Shown here: piece by piece, positions 35,269-41,725 of the stretch
How the letters are laid out: each line of letters starts with the position of its first letter
Numbering within the stretch: position 1 is the first letter of the stretch
Assembly (NCBI GenBank): GCA_016928915.1
Contig: JAFGJT010000016.1
Coordinates: 1-41,725, forward strand
From: Candidatus Peregrinibacteria bacterium
GTDB taxonomy: Bacteria > Patescibacteriota > Gracilibacteria > UBA1369 > PNNO01
DNA length: 41,725 bases
Direction: 5' to 3'
Notes under the pieces: model-generated
What the model saw: the letters and a program-made list of their open reading frames with translations, nothing else
What the model was told of the DNA's origin: nothing
Databases searched by the model: none
Program-made: the position numbers and the translations under genes

Positions 35269-36174
35269 ATGAAACAAACAATCGGTTTATTTATCTTTAT
35301 TATGTTGGCGGCGCAGGTAGCCTTAGCGGCAGCGTTGACTCCGCAGGATATAATCGGTCATAAATATGAAAATTCAATAAAATTTGTTTACAACCGCGGA
35401 ATTGTCGAGGGTTATCCTGACGGCACTTATAAGCCCGATGTAATATTAAACAGGGCTGAACTTTTAAAAATTGTTGTGGGATCGCGATATGATGAATTTG
35501 ACTACGAGGATTTTGGTGGGCAGGCATGTTTTAATGATATAGCGGGTAACGAATGGTACGCAAAATATGTATGTTTTGCCAAAAGCCGGGGTATAATCGT
35601 GGGCAATCCCGACAATACGTTTTTACCGTCAAATTCGGTAAACCATGTTGAGGCTTTAAAAATTATGATGCTTGGTATGGGCATAAATGTTCAGGAAGCA
35701 TCTTCAGGCGCATGGTATATGCCTTATTATGAAAAAGCCGAAGACTATTATTTAATTCTTGATGAGCTGAAAAACACATATGGCAGTGATTTTTCACGGT
35801 CGCAGGCAGCCGAAGTAATAACAAGAATTCTTTCTATGGATGCGCAGGTGGTCCAGCCGCCGATTTATTCGTCCGGCGGCGGATATGAACCCGGAAATGT
35901 TTATATCGGCTATCTGCAGTGGGCAAATTCCGTTGATTTATATTTGATGGCTGACAGCGGAATTTCAACTTACACACATCAAGGGCAGGCAATATTTTTT
36001 ATTCAAGGTTCGCAGGTGATTTCGTTTGATCCCAACGGGTCATTTACAAATTCTTACACTGCCGGGTCCGTAACCGTTCAGAACGGTTTTACTCTTGGAA
36101 CAAGCCAGATTTTATATGTCGGCACCGCTTATCTTGCAAATACAAATCCAATAACCGTATTAAGCGCACCCTAA
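35269..36174 (+). CDS. SLH-domain protein, 301 aa
   Basis: The start at 35269 gives a clear signal peptide (MKQTIGLFIFIMLAAQVALA); a longer frame upstream lies inside the previous gene and is rejected. SLH-like repeats follow (YENSIKFVYNRGIVEGYPDGTYKPD, WYAKYVCFAKSRGIIVGNPDNTF, and a weaker third). The C-terminal ~80 residues form an unfamiliar beta-rich domain. The SGNH gene starts 3 nt after the stop. Confidence 0.9.
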   Translation: MKQTIGLFIFIMLAAQVALAAALTPQDIIGHKYENSIKFVYNRGIVEGYPDGTYKPDVILNRAELLKIVVGSRYDEFDYEDFGGQACFNDIAGNEWYAKYVCFAKSRGIIVGNPDNTFLPSNSVNHVEALKIMMLGMGINVQEASSGAWYMPYYEKAEDYYLILDELKNTYGSDFSRSQAAEVITRILSMDAQVVQPPIYSSGGGYEPGNVYIGYLQWANSVDLYLMADSGISTYTHQGQAIFFIQGSQVISFDPNGSFTNSYTAGSVTVQNGFTLGTSQILYVGTAYLANTNPITVLSAP

Positions 36175-36177
36175 TTA

Positions 36178-37227
36178 ATGTTTGATAAAACCTTAACATT
36201 TCCGCGCGAGAGAATTGTAAGAATCGGAGTTGGTTTTGTTTTGTTTTTTGTGATAATAAATCTTGCAGTTTATTTTTTTCTGCCTTCCTATAAACATAAT
36301 TTAAGGGCATCCGAGTTCTTTTTGGATATAAATATCTGTAATTTTTCAGATAAGGATATTGATGAGATTAGTGATCTTGTTAAAAACACGCACCAGCCAA
36401 AAATTTTTTTGCTGGGAGATTCCATAACTTACGGTATAGGTACTGACGAAAAAGAGTCAATAAGCGGATATTTAAGAGCAAACAAACCGGATTATGCGGT
36501 TTTTAATCTTTCGGTATGCGGAGCAAAACCGCTGGATTTTTATTTATGGATTAATTATCTTGATAAAATTGACCCGGGCTCGCAGAATATTTATCTGGTT
36601 CAGTATAATTACAAATGGTTTCCGTTTAAGGATGACACACTTGAAAATTATATCAGCCAGAAAAAAACTCTTTACCGTTTTTCGGAATTTTTAAACCCCG
36701 ATATTGCGAACAATCTAAAGTTTAATCCCGGAGGGTTTGATTATTTTAAATATCATATTCAAACTTTTATTCCGGTTGTTTCAAATAAGGATCGTCTTTT
36801 TGCGCTTTTATTCAGAGAAAGATCCAAAGAGGATCTGATGCGTCATTTGTTTTTTGGAGCTAAAGTTAAACCCTCTTTTGAAGATAAAAAGAAGAATTTT
36901 AACTGCAGAATTGATTATTCATCCGCAACATGGAACGCCGGTACGGATTTTAATTATGAAATTTATTTAAAAACCCTCGCTTACATAAATCAAAACAATA
37001 TTAATGCCGTTGTTTATCTGCCGGCTTATAATAGCGACCTGGTTTCACGGTGCCGAGATGAGAATTTTAATTTAAATATTGATCATTTTATTGCGGATGC
37101 CGCTTTATTTAATGTTAAAGCCTTTGATTTTACGGAAAAACTTTCGAGCGAATATTTTCTTGATGACATGCATTTAACTCAGAAAGGCGGCTCGGAATTT
37201 GCCCAAATTTTATCCGAAAAATTATGA
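36178..37227 (+). CDS. SGNH-fold hydrolase/acyltransferase (DltD/AlgX-like role)
   Basis: The 349-aa protein has one N-terminal membrane anchor (~15-33) and an extracytoplasmic SGNH domain. The nucleophile is in LLGDSITYG (S82), followed by a Gly block (VCGAKPL), an Asn (QYN), and the C-terminal D-x2-H motif D329-D-M-H332. Such proteins move acyl groups onto or off cell-surface polymers together with an MBOAT partner (DltD with DltB, PatB with PatA, AlgX/AlgJ with AlgI). It overlaps the 36-aa microprotein by 4 bp, and the MBOAT gene follows. The acceptor is unknown. Confidence 0.88.
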   Translation: MFDKTLTFPRERIVRIGVGFVLFFVIINLAVYFFLPSYKHNLRASEFFLDINICNFSDKDIDEISDLVKNTHQPKIFLLGDSITYGIGTDEKESISGYLRANKPDYAVFNLSVCGAKPLDFYLWINYLDKIDPGSQNIYLVQYNYKWFPFKDDTLENYISQKKTLYRFSEFLNPDIANNLKFNPGGFDYFKYHIQTFIPVVSNKDRLFALLFRERSKEDLMRHLFFGAKVKPSFEDKKKNFNCRIDYSSATWNAGTDFNYEIYLKTLAYINQNNINAVVYLPAYNSDLVSRCRDENFNLNIDHFIADAALFNVKAFDFTEKLSSEYFLDDMHLTQKGGSEFAQILSEKL

Positions 37228-37334
37228 AAAAAATAATAATCGATATATTTTACGGACTTATACTTGCGGCAATATTGTGCCTGATTTTAATCTTTGCGGG
37301 TGAATCCGAAATTTTTATCTATAACAATTTTTGA
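37224..37334 (+). CDS. DltX-like acyl-carrier microprotein, 36 aa
   Basis: This short gene starts at an ATGA overlap with the SGNH stop and ends 3 nt before the MBOAT start. It begins MKKIIIDIFYG, has one membrane helix (~8-25), and ends GESEIFIYNNF. DltX proteins are short single-span proteins next to dltB whose last residues form an F-x-Y-x2-F type motif. The tyrosine (here Y33) carries the acyl group between DltB and DltD. Size, topology, C-terminal motif and gene order all fit. No DltA or DltC is in the window, so the acyl donor may differ from D-alanine. Translation is probably coupled to its neighbours. Confidence 0.75.
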   Translation: MKKIIIDIFYGLILAAILCLILIFAGESEIFIYNNF

Positions 37335-37337
37335 CGG

Positions 37338-38495
37338 ATGTTTTTTAATACTTTTGAATTTTTTGTGTTTTTTCTCGCGACATTTGCCGCTTACTGGCTG
37401 CTTGTTCCTAAAGTATACAAAAAACAATTTTTAATAGGCACAGGATTTGTTTTTTATTTTATCGCGGGACAGTTTGTAAGAATTTTTATATTCGGACTTG
37501 ATGTACTGGTTTTTTATGTTGGCAGGCTTCTTTATAAAATAAAGGACGGATCGAAAAGAAAATTTGTTTTTATAATAGGCTTGTTTGCCGTTGTTTCATC
37601 ACTTGTGTTCTTTAAATATGTGGATTTTCTGGCTGAGCTGATTGAAGCAATATTTAATGTTGATCTTCCGGCGGCAAATATAGTTATGCCTCTTGGTATT
37701 TCATTTTTTACATTTGAGTTTATTCATTACCTTACCGATATTTATTTCGGAAAAATAAAACCGCATTCTTTTAAGGATTTCCTTTTGTTTTCATTTTTCT
37801 ATCCGACCCTTGTTTCAGGGCCTATAAAGCGGTTCCAGCTTTTTATTGCAAGCTTTCAAAAACTCACCATTCAGTCTTTTTTCCACGGATTTTTGATAAT
37901 ACTTATGGGATATTTTTATAAATTTGTGATTGCCGATTCAATAATGCCCATAACGCAGGCTCTTGCATCGCCCGAAACAGCCACTCAGTACACTTCGGTT
38001 ATTTCTTTGTACGCATACAATTTCAGGCTTTTTTTTGATTTCGCGGGATATTCTTTAATAGCTATAGGATGCGCTTTTCTGCTTGGATATACTGTGCCTG
38101 TTAACTTTAACAAGCCTTTTATAGCGTCAAATCCCTCGGAATTCTGGAAAAGGTGGCACATGTCGCTTTCAAGCTGGATAAGGGATTATATTTATATATT
38201 TTTGGGAGGTTCAAGAAGGGGACAGATAAGAACAATATTTAATTTGATTATTATAATGGCCGTTTTTGGTTTATGGCACGGAGCCGGTCTTAATTTTCTG
38301 GTCTGGGGGATCTATCACGGTATGGGTCTTGCTCTTTATCATATGACTTTTAAAAAACTTCGTACGCAAAATATGTTTTTAAAACTAGCAGGAATTTTTG
38401 TAACATTTAATTTCGTAACACTGGGCTGGGCTTTTTTTGCAACAAATTCCCTGCAGTCATCGTTTATAATTTTAGAAAAGATATTTTTCGGATGA
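37338..38495 (+). CDS. MBOAT-family O-acyltransferase (DltB/AlgI/PatA-like)
   Basis: The 385-aa polytopic protein has the MBOAT marks MPLGISFFTFEFIHYLTDIYFG, then FWKRWHMSLSSWIRDYIY, and the catalytic His in FGLWHGAG (H314). MBOAT proteins pass acyl groups through the membrane to an extracellular acceptor. At 385 aa it is close to DltB in length and shorter than typical AlgI. The SGNH protein and microprotein precede it, and an SLH-peptidase gene starts 1 nt after its stop. Confidence 0.95.
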   Translation: MFFNTFEFFVFFLATFAAYWLLVPKVYKKQFLIGTGFVFYFIAGQFVRIFIFGLDVLVFYVGRLLYKIKDGSKRKFVFIIGLFAVVSSLVFFKYVDFLAELIEAIFNVDLPAANIVMPLGISFFTFEFIHYLTDIYFGKIKPHSFKDFLLFSFFYPTLVSGPIKRFQLFIASFQKLTIQSFFHGFLIILMGYFYKFVIADSIMPITQALASPETATQYTSVISLYAYNFRLFFDFAGYSLIAIGCAFLLGYTVPVNFNKPFIASNPSEFWKRWHMSLSSWIRDYIYIFLGGSRRGQIRTIFNLIIIMAVFGLWHGAGLNFLVWGIYHGMGLALYHMTFKKLRTQNMFLKLAGIFVTFNFVTLGWAFFATNSLQSSFIILEKIFFG

Positions 38496-38496
38496 T

Positions 38497-39732
38497 ATGA
38501 AAAAATTACTCGCACTTTCGGTTTTATTGTTCGGTTTCGCCGGTTCCGCTTATGCGGCCGGTTCTTTAAGCGATATTGACGGACATTTATATGAAGAAGC
38601 CATTCAGTATCTTTATGATAACGGCATTGTTTCAGGCTATCCGGATATGAATTTTTTGCCCGATAACCGTATAAACCGCGCGGAATTTACAAAAATCGTA
38701 ATTGAAGCCAATTATGATGAATCCCTGTTTGAACCGTACGCGGATGAAAGCTGTTTCAGCGATGTTCCGGCAAACCAGTGGTTTACCAAGTATATTTGTT
38801 TTGCGCAGGATCGCGGTATTGTAAGCGGATACGGCGACGGATATTTTGTGCCGCAAAACACAATCAACCTTCTTGAAGCGCTTAAAATTGTTTATGAAGG
38901 ATACAGAATTGTTATTCCCGACAATGAAGCTCCTATTGAATTAAAGTATTACACCCCTGCTCAGCAGGCAGGCTATATACCTGATGAACTTTTAAGTAAA
39001 TATGCAAAACTCTTAACAAGAGGGCATATTTCGGAGATTGTATACAGAATATTAATTGATGAAGATAAAGTTATAATTCCGGATGTAAGACTCGGACTTT
39101 CACCCGTTAAACAAAAATGGCAGGCATCGTGCGGGCTTGCCGCTCTTTCGTCCGCGCTTTCTTTAAAGATGAATATTCCCGAAGACGTGATTTTTGAACA
39201 GATGCAAAACATGGATTTATATCCTAATAATCCCGTGCAGACAGTTGATGACCGGCTTGTATGGGACAATCCCGAAGAAGTTTTTGTGGGGGATGTAAAC
39301 GGCGTTGTTTCAATTTATTCAAACAGGCTCACCGGTTTTGGGTTTATGGAACAACCGCTTTCAAACCTTGTAAAAGTATGGGCGCCCAGTTCGGCAATAT
39401 TTAAAAATTCCAATCTACAGTATTTTGCAAATCAGTTGAAAATGGGAAATCCTGTTATTGTTTTTGCATCGGTAAACGCAAGAAACGGGGCTATAATTAT
39501 AGAAGAACCGGGACCTTTTACAACCTCATGGTATCTTGAAAACGGCACTCAGGTTTCCTTTTCAATGTATAAACATAATTTAGTTTTAAACGGATACAGG
39601 GGAATGCCTGAAAATCCCGAGGTTTTTTATGTACTTGATCCGTTTTATGGAAATGAAATAGAATTAACACCTTCACAGCTTAAGGGCATATTAAATCCTT
39701 ATAATTTTTCCGGCATAGTGGTTAAATTTTGA
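38497..39732 (+). CDS. SLH-anchored C39-type cysteine peptidase
   Basis: The 411-aa protein has a signal peptide (MKKLLALSVLLFGFAGSAYA), SLH repeats (~22-190), and a C-terminal domain like the papain-fold C39 peptidases. Catalytic Cys is in WQASCGLAALSSAL, His in YKHNLVLNGY, and the following Asp in YVLDPFYG. It would sit on the wall and process or crosslink surface proteins or peptides. Starting 1 nt after the MBOAT stop, it is the last gene of the operon; a new promoter follows. Confidence 0.85.
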   Translation: MKKLLALSVLLFGFAGSAYAAGSLSDIDGHLYEEAIQYLYDNGIVSGYPDMNFLPDNRINRAEFTKIVIEANYDESLFEPYADESCFSDVPANQWFTKYICFAQDRGIVSGYGDGYFVPQNTINLLEALKIVYEGYRIVIPDNEAPIELKYYTPAQQAGYIPDELLSKYAKLLTRGHISEIVYRILIDEDKVIIPDVRLGLSPVKQKWQASCGLAALSSALSLKMNIPEDVIFEQMQNMDLYPNNPVQTVDDRLVWDNPEEVFVGDVNGVVSIYSNRLTGFGFMEQPLSNLVKVWAPSSAIFKNSNLQYFANQLKMGNPVIVFASVNARNGAIIIEEPGPFTTSWYLENGTQVSFSMYKHNLVLNGYRGMPENPEVFYVLDPFYGNEIELTPSQLKGILNPYNFSGIVVKF

Positions 39733-39735
39733 ATT

Positions 39736-39763
39736 TTGACTTAACTGTTTTTTACTGTATAAT
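39736..39763 (+). promoter_or_regulatory. Promoter of the 39786 gene
   Basis: TTGACT (39736-39741), 16-bp spacer, TATAAT (39758-39763), four bases after the SLH-peptidase stop. Start near 39770, leader about 16 nt. Confidence 0.7.
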
Positions 39764-39785
39764 CATTAAGGTTTTTTAAAGAATT

Positions 39786-40364
39786 ATGGATAATACAAAT
39801 CCTCAAAATCAGCAGGGGCAAACAGGGCAGCAGCAGGGGCAGCCGCCTGTCGATCAAACCCCGCCGGCTCAGATGCCGGCAAATTTTCCGCCAGCGGGGC
39901 AGATGCCCGCATCAGGAGCAAATCCGTTTGCAGGTATGAGTGGTATGCCGCCTCCTCCTCCGCCACCACCCGAAGATAATACCCCTGCGAATTTTCAGCT
40001 GGGTGCTTTGTTTAAGGATCCGATTAAAATCAAGCTTCAGCCGCATCCCGATACAAAATTCGAAGATGAAAAGTTTTTAATGCTTCTTGCATCATCAATT
40101 TCACTTTCACGCCTTGAGAAAAAAAGAATAATCGAGGCTGTACCAAAACTTCAGCAGTGGCAGGTGGATGAGCTTATAAATATATTCGAGGAAGAAAAGC
40201 AAAAATTTGCGCAGCTTTCAAAGCGTCATGTTCCTCAGCTTGAAAAACTTGCAAAACAGCATTATGAAGAATGGCGCGATATTGAGCTTGAAGATGTTAA
40301 AACGGAAAAAGCGCAGGAAGACAAAGGCAAAGCCGATGAAATCCGAAAGAAATTAGGCCTTTAA
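39786..40364 (+). CDS. Small coiled-coil protein, 192 aa (family member D)
   Basis: The first ~70 residues are Pro/Gln/Gly/Met-rich and disordered, including a run of proline. The core LMLLASSISLSRL..KRIIEAVPKLQQWQVDELINIFEEEK matches the cores of the three other family members, and a charged helix ending RKKLGL closes it. Like member C it has a low-complexity N-terminus. It has its own promoter and its end overlaps mtaB by 12 bp on the other strand. Function unknown. Confidence 0.8.
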   Translation: MDNTNPQNQQGQTGQQQGQPPVDQTPPAQMPANFPPAGQMPASGANPFAGMSGMPPPPPPPPEDNTPANFQLGALFKDPIKIKLQPHPDTKFEDEKFLMLLASSISLSRLEKKRIIEAVPKLQQWQVDELINIFEEEKQKFAQLSKRHVPQLEKLAKQHYEEWRDIELEDVKTEKAQEDKGKADEIRKKLGL

Positions 40365-41618
40365 AATTCCTTCAACTTCACCTGAGGGCAGAAGCTTATT
40401 AAGTGTGACTTTTTGTATGGTTCCGTTAATTTTATCCGCTCCGGGATTTTTTATTCTTGTTTTTATATAATTTGAGGTAAAGCCTTTAATAACGCCTTTT
40501 TCATCAGGATTTTCAATAATGATTTCTTCGGTTCTCCCGATGTTTTTTTTGTAAAAATTTATGCGCAGTTTCTTTTCCAGATCAGCAAGAATTCTACATC
40601 TTTTTAATTTTACAGATTGAGGTATCTGGTCCGGCATTAAAGCGGCAAGCGTGCCTTTTCGTTTGGAATAAGGGAAAATATGAATTTTGCCGAATTTTAT
40701 TTTTTTAATATACTCCAAAGTCTCTTTAAAAAGTTTTTCTGTTTCTCCGGGAAAACCGACAATAATGTCCGTTGTAATTCCAAAATGGGGGACTGCTTTT
40801 CGCAAATTTTTCACCATTTTCGTAAATAAGGCGGTATCATAATGCCTGCGCATTTTCTGTAGAATTTCATCCGATCCCGACTGCAGGGAAATATGCAGAT
40901 GAGGGCAAAAATGCGGATTCTTGAAAAGTTCTAAAAATTTATTCGAAAAGTTCTGCGGCTCAATGGAACTCAGTCTTAAACGTTCAGCTTTTGTCTCTTT
41001 TAAAATCATTTCAATTAAATCAGCCAGATCATTTCCGTTTTCTTTCCACTGCCCGATATTAATTCCGGTAATAACAATTTCCTTATAACCATTTTTAAGT
41101 TTATTATTTACTTCATTGATTATTTCTTTTAATGACCTGCTTTTCTCTCTGCCCCGGGCAAAAGGGATAATGCAATATGAACAAAAATTATTGCATCCGT
41201 CCTGAATTTTAACCAGAGCCCGTGTGCGAGAAATTTCTTTTAGTCCTTTATCATTACAAAAAACACTTTTTTTTGAATTGCCCAGTTTTATAAGTAATTT
41301 ATCTAATTCTTCAGGCTTTTGAACAACAAAATCAACATTTTTAAGCTGTTTATAACCTTTTTCATCTGTATTTGCGCCACACCCGAAAACAATAACCTTG
41401 GCAGATGGATATAGTTTTTTTAACGGCTGAATTGCCTGTCGCGATTTTCTATCCGCATTTTCAGTAACCGTGCATGTATTAACAATAATTACATCCGCCT
41501 TCTCCAAGCGCTCAAACTGCGCATCGGCAATAACAAACCTATTCCCGAACTTTTCAAAAATACGATCCGATTCATACCGGTTTGCTTTGCACCCGAGGGT
41601 TTTAATAATGATTTTCAT
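40353..41618 (-). CDS. mtaB: tRNA t6A37 methylthiotransferase MtaB
   Basis: MtaB adds a methylthio group to t6A37 in tRNAs reading ANN codons. The 421-aa protein has the N-terminal UPF0004 domain (TLGCKANRYESD, NTCTVTENADRKSRQ), the radical SAM C-x3-C-x2-C motif (CNNFCSYC), and a C-terminal TRAM-like domain. The ETxGCxxN-like start places it in the MiaB/MtaB/RimO family; TLGCK favours MtaB. The ATG at 41618 fits the family; 41645 would add nine unsupported residues. Confidence 0.93.
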   Translation of the reverse strand: MKIIIKTLGCKANRYESDRIFEKFGNRFVIADAQFERLEKADVIIVNTCTVTENADRKSRQAIQPLKKLYPSAKVIVFGCGANTDEKGYKQLKNVDFVVQKPEELDKLLIKLGNSKKSVFCNDKGLKEISRTRALVKIQDGCNNFCSYCIIPFARGREKSRSLKEIINEVNNKLKNGYKEIVITGINIGQWKENGNDLADLIEMILKETKAERLRLSSIEPQNFSNKFLELFKNPHFCPHLHISLQSGSDEILQKMRRHYDTALFTKMVKNLRKAVPHFGITTDIIVGFPGETEKLFKETLEYIKKIKFGKIHIFPYSKRKGTLAALMPDQIPQSVKLKRCRILADLEKKLRINFYKKNIGRTEEIIIENPDEKGVIKGFTSNYIKTRIKNPGADKINGTIQKVTLNKLLPSGEVEGILKA

Positions 41619-41649
41619 GAAATGGTTTATACTAAATTTCCCCAAAAGC

Positions 41650-41678
41650 TTGCCTACAGAGTATATTATAACTATACT
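41650..41678 (+). promoter_or_regulatory. Promoter of the gene at the right edge
   Basis: TTGCCT (41650-41655), 17-bp spacer, TATACT (41673-41678). Start near 41685. A minus-strand TATAAT (41670-41665) overlaps it and may serve mtaB. Confidence 0.6.
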
Positions 41679-41703
41679 TTTATAGTAATTTAATTAAATA
41701 ATT

Positions 41704-41725
41704 ATGAAAAAAATAACATTAATAA
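41704..41725 (+). CDS. Start of a truncated gene
   Basis: ATG at 41704 opens MKKITLI, cut off by the window edge. The start resembles a signal peptide, and a good promoter precedes it at normal distance. Product unknown. Confidence 0.5.

Overview
The window looks like a chromosomal segment of a Patescibacteria (Candidate Phyla Radiation) bacterium. It is AT-rich and very compact, with many small lysine/glutamate-rich coiled-coil proteins of no known function. Starts mostly lack a Shine-Dalgarno motif. Envelope genes (SLH proteins, a sortase, MBOAT and SGNH proteins) suggest a monoderm wall carrying an S-layer. TGA ends many reading frames (for example ligA, aroD-like and the HNH gene), so the standard bacterial code fits and the Gracilibacteria/Absconditabacteria TGA=Gly code does not. 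I cannot assign a class from sequence alone.

Layout. 1-600: no gene found; short repeats, a 16-bp palindrome and a 64-bp tandem duplication, then a good promoter. 601-1500: two small coiled-coil proteins. 1520-3871: Lon protease (minus). 3987-6951: membrane-anchored cupredoxin, then diadenylate cyclase CdaA and its YbbR-type partner CdaR. 6960-10477 (minus): small coiled-coil protein, a 635-aa unknown, MscS channel. 10549-12761: divergent type I dehydroquinase-like protein, a 404-bp gene-free stretch, an HNH endonuclease. 12873-14713: YchF and a HisA-like barrel lacking its catalytic acids. 14702-17092 (minus): long Rel/SpoT protein with an added C-terminal membrane domain. 17124-19201: MnmA and a sortase. 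19224-21186 (minus): three-gene cluster of unknown proteins. 21253-25136: LigA and DnaX converging on three 31-bp repeats. 25210-29905 (minus): two GT4 glycosyltransferases, PolX and ComF. 29951-30776: LexA/CI-like repressor and tRNA-Val. 30787-33280: ABC-2 exporter and a PflX-like radical SAM protein. 33342-39732: envelope operon. 39786-41725: another small coiled-coil protein, MtaB and the start of a further gene.

The most interesting region is the envelope operon. Three SLH-domain proteins, one carrying a C39-type peptidase domain, surround an SGNH hydrolase, a 36-aa single-span microprotein ending FIYNNF, and an MBOAT acyltransferase. The microprotein resembles DltX, whose C-terminal tyrosine carries the acyl group in Gram-positive teichoic-acid D-alanylation. 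The three genes overlap or nearly abut. I infer a reduced DltB-DltX-DltD-like O-acylation machine that modifies the wall polymer or glycan to which the SLH proteins bind.

Other themes are a paralogous family of four small coiled-coil proteins scattered over 40 kb, two nucleotide second-messenger systems (c-di-AMP and (p)ppGpp), three enzyme or regulator homologues with altered key residues (HisA-like, AroD-like, LexA-like), and repeated use of the extended -10 promoter TGGTATAAT.
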